This document shows positions 35,405 to 43,335 of a stretch of 64,000 bases of DNA, in pieces (the first letter of the stretch is position 1; every line of letters starts with the position of its first letter). The notes under the pieces were generated by a model. That model saw only the letters and a list, made by a program, of their open reading frames with translations. It ran no database searches and was not told where the DNA came from. The stretch comes from Tyzzerella sp. (GTDB lineage: Bacteria > Bacillota > Clostridia > Lachnospirales > Lachnospiraceae). The stretch is from positions 124,001-188,000 of the forward strand of contig JAFUOS010000013.1 of NCBI GenBank assembly GCA_017472665.1, read 5' to 3'. The translations under genes were made by a program, and so were the position numbers.

Positions 35405-35540
35405 AAGAATTTTAGGCGATGATGGAAATGTAGATTTGACTAAATTCTTCCCGATAACCTATGATCCGGCTCATTATGGATACTATAGATTAGGGGAAAA
35501 AGTAGGAAATGCATTTAGCGATGGTAATCAGTTAAAGTAA
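35383..35540 (+). pseudogene. C-terminal fragment of a flavin reductase-like protein
   Basis: In a frame different from the preceding fragment, the codons give SADERILGDDGNVDLTKFF, PITYDPAHYGYYRLGEKVG and NAFSDGNQLK, then TAA. This is the typical end of small flavin reductase/flavoredoxin proteins as I remember them. The N-terminal two thirds with the FMN site are absent. The join near 35380-35400 is a deletion or insertion junction. Confidence 0.5.
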
Positions 35541-35651
35541 TAAAAATATATTGAGCAATAGGAAAGTTTTTCAACCAATACTTAACCATCGTTCAATTGT
35601 AAATATATCCCTCTTTTGCTATGATGAAATCAAAGCAAAGGGGGATTTTCT

Positions 35652-36689
35652 ATGCAGATAGGTGACGTAATAAAGAAATACAGAAAAGAAAAAAATATCA
35701 CACAAGAAGAAATGGCAAGACGTTTGGGCGTGACGGCTCCAGCAGTCAGCAAATGGGAAAATGGAGCAACGGTTCCAGATATTATGCTTCTTGGTCCGAT
35801 TGCCCGCTTGTTTGAAATTTCCATTGATACGTTATTATCTTTCCAAGAGGAACTTTCGCCGAAAGAGATAGCAGACTTGGTGCAGGCATTAGACAAGCGT
35901 TTTAATGAAGAATCTTATGATGAAGTATTTCATTGGGCGAAAAAGAAGTTCGAAATGTATCCAAACAGTAAGCAGTTAATCTGGCAAATGGCTCTGATAC
36001 TAGATGCTCGTCGTATGACAATGGATGTACCTAATTTAGATAAGTATGATAGTTACATTCTTGATTGGTACAGTCAGGGACTAAGCAGTGATGATGAAAG
36101 AATCAAGACGAGTGCAGCAGATTCGTTGTTCAATTATTATGTTAGAAAAGAAGAGTATGAAAAGGCAGAAGAATACCTCAAGTATTTTTCAGAGCAGAAT
36201 CCAATGCGGAAGCAGAAACAGGCTTTAATATACAGTAAGACTAATCGGGTGCATGAAGCATACAAGTCTTATGAAGAGATTGTGTTTTCTTCTTCTCAGA
36301 TGTTGAGTTTAGTATTTAATAGTATTTACATGCTTGCAGTAAGCGAGGGGAATATGGAGAAGGCTCACAAAATGATAGACAAGCGGGAAGAGTTGGCGCG
36401 TCTTTTTGAAATGGGTAGATACCAGGAAGTGTCAGCAAGACTGGATTTGGCAACGCTGGAAAAGGATGCAGATACAGTAATTCAGACAATGCAGGAAATG
36501 CTCGCAAGTGTTGGTGAACTAGGTGCTTTCAGCAAGTCATCACTCTATGAGCATATGACATTTAAAGAATTGGATACGGCGTTTGTGAAAAATATGAGAG
36601 AAAAATTACTGGAGTGCTTTAGAGATAAAGAAACCTTTGGATTCCTTGTTGGTAACGAACATTGGGAAAATTTAGTGAAATTAGATTAA
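35652..36689 (+). CDS. XRE-family regulator with TPR-like helical domain
   Basis: The 345-residue protein has an HTH_3 domain at residues about 5-60 (IGDVIKKYRKEKNITQEEMA, VSKWENGATVPDIMLLGPIA). A long helical region follows with TPR-like pairs (YEKAEEYLKYFSEQNP, RVHEAYKSYEEIVF). The plan resembles Rgg/PlcR-type regulators where the helical part binds a peptide, but no specific relation is shown. A GGGGG box precedes the ATG and a terminator follows. Confidence 0.85.
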   Translation: MQIGDVIKKYRKEKNITQEEMARRLGVTAPAVSKWENGATVPDIMLLGPIARLFEISIDTLLSFQEELSPKEIADLVQALDKRFNEESYDEVFHWAKKKFEMYPNSKQLIWQMALILDARRMTMDVPNLDKYDSYILDWYSQGLSSDDERIKTSAADSLFNYYVRKEEYEKAEEYLKYFSEQNPMRKQKQALIYSKTNRVHEAYKSYEEIVFSSSQMLSLVFNSIYMLAVSEGNMEKAHKMIDKREELARLFEMGRYQEVSARLDLATLEKDADTVIQTMQEMLASVGELGAFSKSSLYEHMTFKELDTAFVKNMREKLLECFRDKETFGFLVGNEHWENLVKLD

Positions 36690-36692
36690 TAC

Positions 36693-36740
36693 CAAGAGTG
36701 GTGCAAAAGTAAAATAACTTTTGTAACACTCTTGATTTTT
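36693..36740 (+). terminator. Rho-independent terminator after the XRE regulator
   Basis: CAAGAGTG-GTGCAAAAGT pairs with ACTTTTGTAACACTCTTG (arms within 36693-36734) with one or two mismatches, followed by ATTTTTG. Confidence 0.75.
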
Positions 36741-36758
36741 GCTTAAGATATTGTTAAG

Positions 36759-36787
36759 TTGACACCAATGCTTTAGCATACTAAAAT
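36759..36787 (+). promoter_or_regulatory. Upstream promoter, TTGACA-17-TAAAAT
   Basis: TTGACA (36759-36764) and TAAAAT (36782-36787) are 17 bases apart. A second TTGACA box near 36815 and the promoter at 36887 follow, so the riboswitch operon may have tandem promoters. Confidence 0.5.
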
Positions 36788-36886
36788 ATATTTAGAGATA
36801 GTATAATAAATTCATTGACATACACGGTGCCGGAGATATAACGAACGATTGACCTTTAATGAGGGAAAAAGGTCAGTTGGGGACTA

Positions 36887-36915
36887 TTGACAGTGACACA
36901 TAAATATGTTATCTT
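36887..36915 (+). promoter_or_regulatory. Promoter directly upstream of the Mn2+ riboswitch
   Basis: TTGACA (36887-36892), 17-base spacer, TATCTT (36910-36915). The predicted transcript begins just before the aptamer. Confidence 0.7.
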
Positions 36916-36924
36916 CACCTTGTA

Positions 36925-37051
36925 AATAAAAGGGAGTAGCGAAACGTCCAAGACGGATTTGCAACCGACATTCGATACCGATGTGGTATCCGGAACAAAT
37001 GAGATAGCAAGACTTTTATTGTGGCAGATGTCATAGTGAAAGTCTTTTTTT
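36925..37051 (+). ncRNA. yybP-ykoY-type (Mn2+) riboswitch with terminator platform
   Basis: The leader has the conserved core of this class: AAAGGGAGTAGCG on the 5' side, then the CGTC...GACGG and GGTATCCGG helices, and TAGCAAGACTTTT on the 3' side. P1 is AATAAAAG (36925-36932) with CTTTTATT (37013-37020). The same 3' strand can instead form a 16-base terminator (37009-37024 with 37031-37046, including G-U pairs) ending in TTTTTTT. The two structures exclude each other, so Mn2+ binding should stabilise P1 and switch transcription on. Family recognition is from memory of the published aptamer. Confidence 0.8.
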
Positions 37052-37098
37052 ATTTCCCTCATCTGCTACAAGAAACTTGCGGAAAGAGAGGAAAAAAT

Positions 37099-37518
37099 AT
37101 GGCAAACGAAATGAGAGAAATCAACGAAGCAATTCAGGCAGGGGAAAGAGCGCTCACAAGCCTCAGAAAAGCAGAAGAGAAACTTACCAGTGCAAGTAAC
37201 TGGGGACTCTGGGATATTTTTGGCGGCGGTCTGATTTCCGGAATTGCAAAACACAACAAAATGAATGAAGCATCTTCCTATATGGAGGAGGCAAAGCGTA
37301 ACCTTACCATATTCCAAAAGGAATTACGGGATGTGAATGGGACTTACAACCTACAGCTTGACATAGGTGGGTTCCTGTCCTTTGCAGACTTCTTTTTTGA
37401 CGGAGTAATTGCAGATTACCTGGTACAGACAAAGATACAAGATGCAAAGGTTCAGGTAAGAGATGCCATTCAGTCAGTTTCAGGTGTATTGGCACAATTA
37501 AAGGCGAAAACCGTGTGA
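37099..37518 (+). CDS. Unknown helical protein controlled by the Mn2+ riboswitch
   Basis: The start at 37099 (after GAGAGGA) is used because an upstream in-frame codon at 37021 lies inside the terminator. The 139-residue protein begins with charged helices (MREINEAIQAGERALTSLRK), then NWGLWDIFGGGLISGIAKHNKM, a second long helix and LDIGGFLSFADFFFDGVIAD. Glycine-rich hydrophobic patches suggest membrane contact but no clear span. I recall similar Firmicutes proteins without a function. It is the first gene behind the riboswitch, which suggests a role in manganese stress. Confidence 0.75.
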   Translation: MANEMREINEAIQAGERALTSLRKAEEKLTSASNWGLWDIFGGGLISGIAKHNKMNEASSYMEEAKRNLTIFQKELRDVNGTYNLQLDIGGFLSFADFFFDGVIADYLVQTKIQDAKVQVRDAIQSVSGVLAQLKAKTV

Positions 37519-37532
37519 TAAGGAGGCGTACA

Positions 37533-37784
37533 ATGTTTACATTTTTCAATTCAGAAAGTTTATGGATAGGATTTGAGATGGATAGATTCAATCAGATCCG
37601 AGATATTCTTGACAGCAAATCCATTCCATATAAATACAAAGTAAGAAATCATCTCGGACAGTTTAGCGGCAGAGGAACCATTCGAGGTGCGAAAGGGAGC
37701 TTTGGAAATCACACGGAACAAATGTATCAATATGAAATCTTGGTATATAAAAGAGATTTTGAACAGGCGAAATTTTTAATCTAA
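37533..37784 (+). CDS. Small protein, second gene of the riboswitch operon
   Basis: ATG 37533 follows AAGGAGG. The 83-residue product begins MFTFFNSESLWIGFEMDRF and has IRDILDSKSIPYKYKVRNH and QMYQYEILVYKRDFEQAKFL, a beta-alpha-beta pattern like small signal-transducing DUF2007-type folds. The function is unknown. It is only 14 bases behind the first gene and so also under riboswitch control. Confidence 0.7.
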   Translation: MFTFFNSESLWIGFEMDRFNQIRDILDSKSIPYKYKVRNHLGQFSGRGTIRGAKGSFGNHTEQMYQYEILVYKRDFEQAKFLI

Positions 37785-37797
37785 GGGGGAAAGGATT

Positions 37798-37857
37798 ATG
37801 GCAAAATTAGAAAGAACATTAAACGGGGATTTTAATCAGATCATTAAGAAGAATTAA
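37798..37857 (+). pseudogene. 19-codon remnant, possibly of a DUF6054 gene
   Basis: A good GGGGGAAAGG box precedes ATG 37798, but the frame (MAKLERTLNGDFNQIIKKN) stops after 19 residues. The start resembles proteins I recall as DUF6054 (xKxExxLxGDFDEIL), which run to over 100 residues. The rest seems deleted. Confidence 0.4.
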
Positions 37858-37869
37858 GGAGAATGAAAA

Positions 37870-38100
37870 ATGAAGATGACGAATCAGTGTCCTAAATGCT
37901 CGGGAACAAATATTGTAAGGATTGATGGATATGCAGGGGCATATGGTGCAGGGAATAACGTGATGGTAGGTATGACGATTATGTCTGCCGTAAATGTGAA
38001 TCGTTATATTTGCTGCGACTGTGGCTACACGGAAGAGTGGATAGACAAATCAGATCTTGAAACGGTAAAGAAGAGTAAGAAAGCGAAACGTATTTTATAA
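37870..38100 (+). CDS. Small zinc-ribbon protein
   Basis: The 76-residue protein has CPKCSG near residue 8 and CCDCGYTEEW near residue 57, two CxxC knuckles forming a zinc ribbon. A glycine-rich hydrophobic stretch (GAYGAGNNVMVGMTIMSA) lies between them and could touch the membrane. The C-terminus is basic (KKSKKAKRIL). The family is unknown. GGAG precedes the ATG, and it continues the riboswitch operon with short gaps. Confidence 0.7.
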   Translation: MKMTNQCPKCSGTNIVRIDGYAGAYGAGNNVMVGMTIMSAVNVNRYICCDCGYTEEWIDKSDLETVKKSKKAKRIL

Positions 38101-38115
38101 TTGCGGAGGTGCATC

Positions 38116-38475
38116 ATGAGTGTAAAAAAGAAAAGTTGTATTGCAATAGTCACTATGCTGGTTGTTATGTTAATACTGCCACTTATAGCGGTACGTATTG
38201 TATCCTCCGACGCAGGAATGGCATTATGCTTCATCTTGTTTTTTGCTGTGAATCCGCTTGTGGTTATTTCACTTAGTGTTATGGCTGGTACAGAGCTTAG
38301 AAAGCTTTGGTGGGTACCTCTTCTGGCAGCAGTCGTGTTCCCGTTGTTTTTCGGAATTGTTGTGATGGAACTGGTAACGGACCTGTTTATATATTCAGCA
38401 TTGTATCTTGCGGTTGGATTGTTGGCTATGATAGGGATGCATTTCGGAATCAAAGTGGCGAAAAGAGGAAAATAG
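38116..38475 (+). CDS. Small four-span membrane protein
   Basis: ATG 38116 follows GGAGG. The 119-residue product has a KKK start, spans around residues 10-30, 36-57, 64-88 and 92-112, and a basic end (KVAKRGK). I do not recognise a family. It lies 15 bases after the zinc-ribbon gene and 3 bases before the next membrane gene, clearly within one operon. Confidence 0.65.
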   Translation: MSVKKKSCIAIVTMLVVMLILPLIAVRIVSSDAGMALCFILFFAVNPLVVISLSVMAGTELRKLWWVPLLAAVVFPLFFGIVVMELVTDLFIYSALYLAVGLLAMIGMHFGIKVAKRGK

Positions 38476-38478
38476 AGT

Positions 38479-38796
38479 ATGATAATTGGATTCGTGATAT
38501 GGAGTTTGGTTTCACTTATCTTTTGGGGTATTGGGTGCAGCAGTTGGAAGGCGAAAGAACCAGTTGGCTTCTTTACCGGTGTAAAACCCGCCACAATGAA
38601 AGATGTTACAGCTTATAATCGCGCAGTGGCGAAAATATGGTTTGTGTTCGCAGGTTTGTTGGAACTATTGGGCATACCATTATTATTTTTAGAACAAAAT
38701 TCACCGCTATGTTTCATAGTGGTATTTGCTGTTCTTATTCTTGTTTTCGCAATTATAGTTGCTTATATACGTGTGGAAGAAAAATACAGACAATAG
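38479..38796 (+). CDS. Small membrane protein with three spans
   Basis: The 105-residue protein starts MIIGFVIWSLVSLIFWGIGC and carries KEPVGFFTGVKP, a loop seen in small Firmicutes membrane proteins of the SdpI/DUF3784-like type. Two further spans follow (WFVFAGLLELLGIPLLFL; FIVVFAVLILVFAIIVAYI). The function is unknown. It starts three bases after the preceding stop codon. Confidence 0.65.
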   Translation: MIIGFVIWSLVSLIFWGIGCSSWKAKEPVGFFTGVKPATMKDVTAYNRAVAKIWFVFAGLLELLGIPLLFLEQNSPLCFIVVFAVLILVFAIIVAYIRVEEKYRQ

Positions 38797-38824
38797 ATCT
38801 TTTCAGTTAAGAAAGGTGGTTTTT

Positions 38825-39154
38825 ATGAAAGAGATTATTATTTCGTGCATTTTATTTTTGATAGCAATAGGCGCATTTTTTTTTAGTTATCGTTCTTTTA
38901 AAGAAAAGGGATTTTTGTTTAATAACGCTTATATTTACGCATCGAAGCAGGAGCGTGAAACGATGAATAAAAAGCCACATTATCGGCAAAGCGCAATTGT
39001 ATTTTTCATGATTGGAGTAATCTTTCTGCTAAATGGAGTAAGCGTGCTGTTATCAGCAAATTGGATATTTTTTCTTGTAATAGCGATAGCAATTGTGGCG
39101 ATTGTTTATGCCATTATATCCAGTGTAGCAATAGAAAGACGAAAAACTGATTAG
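38825..39154 (+). CDS. DUF3784-like small membrane protein
   Basis: From ATG 38825 (GGTGG upstream) the 109-residue product has an N-terminal span, then FLFNNAYIYASKQERETMNK, the polar loop after which DUF3784 proteins are recognised. Two C-terminal spans follow. It resembles the neighbour upstream in layout, so the two may have arisen by duplication. No function is known. Confidence 0.6.
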   Translation: MKEIIISCILFLIAIGAFFFSYRSFKEKGFLFNNAYIYASKQERETMNKKPHYRQSAIVFFMIGVIFLLNGVSVLLSANWIFFLVIAIAIVAIVYAIISSVAIERRKTD

Positions 39155-39177
39155 GGAATGCACGAGGAGGTGCTGTT

Positions 39178-40098
39178 ATGGAAGAAAAAAAGAATAAAGT
39201 GAATTGGAAAGTTGTGTTGGGCGTAGCGCTAGTTGTAGTTTTAGTAATGGGGTATATAAAAATCAGTGAATTGACCAATGAGATATCCAATCTGAAGGGG
39301 CAGATAGCTTATTGGCAGACGGAAGGCAACAATATCCGCAGCGAAATCAGTTCTATTTATGATAATGTCGATGAACATTTGAAGAAAGAGGCAAGTTTGT
39401 TATCGCATGTGAATTATGAATTGGGTGAACTTGATAATTCTTCGAATAAGGCTGAAATTCAATTAAAAGTAGTGCCGAAAAACATCACAGAGGACATGCA
39501 TCTTTCCGTAAGCATTGGAGAAGAAAGTGCTGAACTCGCAAGAACAGGTAATGAGTATACTGCATCTATAAAGGCAAATATTTTTTTAGACTATGGCGAA
39601 TATCCGATGCTGCATATCCAAACGCCGGATGGCACCAAGACAGAATTATTAGAGAGTGTAGAACTCAGTTACTTACATTATAATTATCTTCCTGTTTTAG
39701 AGTCAGATATTTGGGGTTCAACTACTTATAGAAATGGTACTCTCTCAATTGACGGAAATGTATTAATTGACTGCAAACCTTCTTCAGCAAGCAGTAAGGT
39801 AACAACATCCAAAGCAGAATTGATTACTGAATTGAATGGAAAAGAGATTGAACGTAGGGATATTACTTCTAAGCTCGTAGATGATTATTGCGATTTCTCT
39901 TTCGAAGAGAAATACAAAGTAGGTAGTGGGGAGGAACTATCCATGTATGTAGAAATAGAGGATTCAGCAGGGTATATTCACAGATCCTCGAAATATTTTT
40001 GGTTGGAAAAAGAAAACTCAACCGGACATGCAACTGAAGAAGTTCATACATTGGGCATCTATGATAAAGATGGGAACCTATTAAACAAGTTCGAATAA
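39178..40098 (+). CDS. Membrane-anchored coiled-coil protein of unknown function
   Basis: The 306-residue protein has a short basic cytosolic start, one membrane span (VVLGVALVVVLVMGYI, about residues 12-27), then a coiled coil (ISELTNEISNLKGQIAYWQ, about 28-70). The remaining ectodomain is beta-rich with Ig-like spacing (LSVSIGEESAELARTGNEY; SMYVEIEDSAGYIHRS). The end ...HTLGIYDKDGNLLNKFE is conserved-looking. It could be a surface sensor or structural protein. GAGGAGG precedes the ATG. Confidence 0.65.
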   Translation: MEEKKNKVNWKVVLGVALVVVLVMGYIKISELTNEISNLKGQIAYWQTEGNNIRSEISSIYDNVDEHLKKEASLLSHVNYELGELDNSSNKAEIQLKVVPKNITEDMHLSVSIGEESAELARTGNEYTASIKANIFLDYGEYPMLHIQTPDGTKTELLESVELSYLHYNYLPVLESDIWGSTTYRNGTLSIDGNVLIDCKPSSASSKVTTSKAELITELNGKEIERRDITSKLVDDYCDFSFEEKYKVGSGEELSMYVEIEDSAGYIHRSSKYFWLEKENSTGHATEEVHTLGIYDKDGNLLNKFE

Positions 40099-40133
40099 AA
40101 GAGAATAATAGCAGTTAGTATGGAGTGAACATA

Positions 40134-40493
40134 TTGGAAGAATTAATTAAAGCATTAGGACACATCAACTTCTACTTAGCTGATGTAGATGAAATATTTG
40201 CTGGACGAAAGGAGAATGTCTTCGATAGTGAAAGAATCCGTATATTCTTAGAAGTTGAGATGTTAAAAGATATACGTACGTACACAGAAGACCACAAAAA
40301 GAAGAGGCATAAGATTCACGATAACGTATATCGCCAGATTTATGAATCAACAGGGGATTCAGATTTGGCAGAATGTGTGGCAGAGGATTTCTGCCTGCTC
40401 TATGACGGACAGGTTATAGGATATAAAGACAAATGGTTTACGAAGTTTCGGAACTGTTATGCAGCTTCTGTAATTCCTTCCGGTCAGTTGTAA
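40134..40493 (+). CDS. Small soluble protein of unknown function
   Basis: No ATG fits. GGAG at 40122 is well spaced for TTG 40134 (119 aa); GTG at 40125 overlaps that box. The protein is helical and charged (RIRIFLEVEMLKDIRTYTED, KKKRHKIHDNVYRQIYES) with AECVAEDFCLLYDGQ near the end. I do not recognise it. It stands among membrane-protein genes on the same strand. Confidence 0.5.
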   Translation: MEELIKALGHINFYLADVDEIFAGRKENVFDSERIRIFLEVEMLKDIRTYTEDHKKKRHKIHDNVYRQIYESTGDSDLAECVAEDFCLLYDGQVIGYKDKWFTKFRNCYAASVIPSGQL

Positions 40494-40537
40494 ATTAAAA
40501 GGAAAGCTAAAAATAAGGGGTATAAAAGGGGAAAATC

Positions 40538-41950
40538 ATGAGAATAAGGGATATTGTTTCAATAGGAAGTAGTTTTATTACATTGGGAATTATTGTAGTA
40601 GTGCTTATCGGTGCAATACTACTGGTTTATAATTTAATTGCAAAATTCAGAAAGCAAAAGAAGGTATCAATTCCAATTGGAAGACTGTTGTTATATGCAG
40701 TTTTTATTATTTATATTGTAGTTGTAGTGGGTGCAACTATGCTTAGGTATAGTATGCATAGTTATTCAGGAGAAATAGGAGAAATATATCCGCTGTTTTA
40801 TTCCTACAAGGAAGCTTGGAATCATTTTTCAGCAAGAGAATGGAGAAACATCATATTAAACATTATGATGTTTGTACCGTTTGGTTTTCTATTACCACTT
40901 GTGTCAAAAAAGTTCCAAGTATTTTGGAAGACCTATTTGGCCGGATTTCTATTTACATTCCTTATTGAAATGACGCAACTATTGCTGAATTTAGGGATTT
41001 GTGAATTAGATGATTTGATGAACAATACTGTGGGGACCATGATTGGTTATGGACTCTATCGACTGTTTGTGTTAGCAGTGAAAAAGTGGAGAAAGCAAGA
41101 AATCAAAGTTTTGCCAATAGTTTATTTTCAAATACCATTTTTGGTAACTATAGTTTCATTTGTATTAATTTTTGGAATCTATGGAATGAAGGAATTGGGG
41201 AATCTGCCTAGCAGTTATATTGTTCGCAAACGAGATGTGCAGGTGACAACAGAGTTGGAATTGTCATCAGATGAAAACACGGCCATGGTGTATCGGACAA
41301 GCGTTGCAAATGTGAAAGACACTCGAGCAAGGGCAGAAGAGACATTTGGAAGATTTGGTCTGGGAATTGATGAAAGCAGAACCGACATTTACGAAGATAC
41401 AGCAATTTATTACAGCGAAGACAATAACCGTTTGAATATATGGATCAATTATGCGGGGTCAACCTACAGCTTTACAGACTACGATGCTCTTTACCATAAC
41501 GATGAGAGAATGGAAAATAAATCGAATGCTTCCGAGGACGAACTGATTCAAGCACTTGAAAAAATGGGTGTTACGATTCCAAAAGGAGCTGTTTTCGAGG
41601 AGAAAAAAGAAGAATATTACTTTACAGCAGATAAGATTGTAAAAGACGGGAAAATGTATGATGGTTCTATTCGGTGCGAGTACACAACAGATGGTGTGAT
41701 ATCACATTTGACAAATAATATTATTGAGTATGAGGAATATAAGTCATTCCCAATCATCTCTGAAAAAGAGGCCTTTGACAGATTAAAAGAAGGATATTTT
41801 CGTTGGTACGGCAGTAATGATTTGGAGGTACTTGGGGTTGAGTTGAGTTATGAACTCGATACCAAGGGATTTTATCAACCAGTATATGCATTTAGTGTTA
41901 TGTGGGATGATACAGAAGGAACGATAAATATACCAGCTATTAAGAAATAA
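40538..41950 (+). CDS. VanZ family protein with large C-terminal extracellular domain
   Basis: The 470-residue protein has five membrane spans in its first 220 residues with the VanZ signature (NIILNIMMFVPFGFLLPL, FLFTFLIEMTQLLLNLGI, ELDDLMNNTVGTMIGYGLY). VanZ proteins can lower teicoplanin susceptibility. After the last span a soluble domain of about 240 residues (RDVQVTTELELSSDENTAMV; YEVVxx-like repeats) is added that ordinary VanZ lacks; its role is unknown. GGGG lies before the ATG. It is part of the island's membrane-gene run. Confidence 0.82.
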   Translation: MRIRDIVSIGSSFITLGIIVVVLIGAILLVYNLIAKFRKQKKVSIPIGRLLLYAVFIIYIVVVVGATMLRYSMHSYSGEIGEIYPLFYSYKEAWNHFSAREWRNIILNIMMFVPFGFLLPLVSKKFQVFWKTYLAGFLFTFLIEMTQLLLNLGICELDDLMNNTVGTMIGYGLYRLFVLAVKKWRKQEIKVLPIVYFQIPFLVTIVSFVLIFGIYGMKELGNLPSSYIVRKRDVQVTTELELSSDENTAMVYRTSVANVKDTRARAEETFGRFGLGIDESRTDIYEDTAIYYSEDNNRLNIWINYAGSTYSFTDYDALYHNDERMENKSNASEDELIQALEKMGVTIPKGAVFEEKKEEYYFTADKIVKDGKMYDGSIRCEYTTDGVISHLTNNIIEYEEYKSFPIISEKEAFDRLKEGYFRWYGSNDLEVLGVELSYELDTKGFYQPVYAFSVMWDDTEGTINIPAIKK

Positions 41951-41977
41951 AAAGTGTGTTTAGGGAGGCGGATTTGG

Positions 41978-42652
41978 ATGAAAGCAAAGAACTATGCTAT
42001 ATTTTCAGTGTTATTATCAACATTGCTGATGTGCTTTGTTGACGGTATCATATCGCCACCATATTTATATAAATCAATCATCAAGATTGTATTGTTTTTA
42101 CTAATACCAATGGGCTATTTCCTTTTGTATAAAGAGAAAGGTGCATATCTGAAGAAGTTGTTTATTCCAAAGAAAAAGGATTTTCTTTTGGCACTTCTAT
42201 TAGGCATAGGTGTGTTTGGTATCATCATAATCGCATACTTTGTTTTGCGTTATTATATAGACCTAAACACAATCAAGGAATCTCTTACAACAGGAATCGG
42301 CGTTACGGCAGACAACTTTGTGTATGTTGCAATCTATATTTCTTTTGTAAATTCTCTATTGGAGGAGTTCTTCTTTCGAGGATATGCATTTCTGATATTG
42401 AGGGAGGAGAGCGGAAAGAAATTTGCCTACATATTTAGTTCTGCTATGTTTGCCTTTTATCACGTGGGTATGACAAGCGGGTGGTTTAATATCTTGATTT
42501 ATATCTTATCAATGTTAGGATTATTTGTCGGCGGATGTATCTTCAACTACCTAAATGAAAAGTGTGAGAATATTTATCCGTCATGGTTAGTTCATATGTG
42601 TGCGAACTTTGGAATAAATACGATTGGTTTCATATTATTTGGTGTCATATAA
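41978..42652 (+). CDS. CPBP-family intramembrane metalloprotease
   Basis: From ATG 41978 (AGGGAGG upstream) the 224-residue protein has about seven spans. The CPBP/Abi motifs are EEFFFRGYAFLIL (EExxxR, near residue 130), FYHVGMT and WLVHMCANFGIN (His/Asn ligand). Family members include Rce1-like proteases and bacteriocin self-immunity proteins. The active-site residues all appear present. It lies directly before a signal peptidase gene. Confidence 0.88.
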   Translation: MKAKNYAIFSVLLSTLLMCFVDGIISPPYLYKSIIKIVLFLLIPMGYFLLYKEKGAYLKKLFIPKKKDFLLALLLGIGVFGIIIIAYFVLRYYIDLNTIKESLTTGIGVTADNFVYVAIYISFVNSLLEEFFFRGYAFLILREESGKKFAYIFSSAMFAFYHVGMTSGWFNILIYILSMLGLFVGGCIFNYLNEKCENIYPSWLVHMCANFGINTIGFILFGVI

Positions 42653-42669
42653 AGGAAGAAGGAATTGTT

Positions 42670-43302
42670 ATGGCGCGAAGATATCGTTATGAATATCTCA
42701 TGAGAAAAAGAGCAAAAGAGCGGGCCAGAAAAGAAAGAGAAGAAAGATTACAAAATTTCAGTAGTAGCGAGAAGAAAATACGTGAGCTGTTTGGATGGGG
42801 GCTTTACATCGTAGTACTGATATGTGCGGTACATTTGGTTACTACATATGTAGGTCAACGGACAGTAGTAGCAGGTGACTCTATGTTAAACACCCTGCAC
42901 GATAAGGATAATCTGATTATTGACAAGGTTTCCTATCGCTTCAGAAACCCGGAACGATATGAAATCATTGTTTTCCCTTACCATTATGCAGAAGAGACTT
43001 TTTACATCAAACGCATTATCAGACTTCCAGGAGAAACAGTGCAGATTAAGGATGGGTATGTATACATCAATGATAAAAAGTTGGAAGAATCTTTTGGACG
43101 GGAAGTGATTCGTGCAGACAGATATGGTCAGGCGGCAGAACCGATTACACTAGGAGATGACGAGTATTTTGTATTGGGTGACAACCGGAATGAGAGCGCC
43201 GACAGTAGAGAAACGAGCGTAGGAGTATTAAAACGAAAGAATCTTATCGGAAGGGCGTGGATAAGAATCTGGCCGCTAAATAGTTTTGGTATTTTAAATT
43301 AG
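42670..43302 (+). CDS. lepB: Signal peptidase I, island paralogue
   Basis: Start ATG 42670 after GGAAGAAGGA. The 210-residue type I signal peptidase has an N-terminal KRAKERARKEREER stretch, one span (residues about 43-60), catalytic Ser71 in AGDSM and Lys114 in YIKRI, and the box GDDEYFVLGDNRNESADSRE. It is closely similar to the chromosomal copy at 61504, so this is a duplicate carried by the island. In the conserved RIIGLPGE the Gly is Arg here (RIIRLPGE). It may process specific exported proteins of this cluster. Confidence 0.92.
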   Translation: MARRYRYEYLMRKRAKERARKEREERLQNFSSSEKKIRELFGWGLYIVVLICAVHLVTTYVGQRTVVAGDSMLNTLHDKDNLIIDKVSYRFRNPERYEIIVFPYHYAEETFYIKRIIRLPGETVQIKDGYVYINDKKLEESFGREVIRADRYGQAAEPITLGDDEYFVLGDNRNESADSRETSVGVLKRKNLIGRAWIRIWPLNSFGILN

Positions 43303-43335
43303 GAATAAAGAAATGTTTTAGAGGAGGTACTAGTT

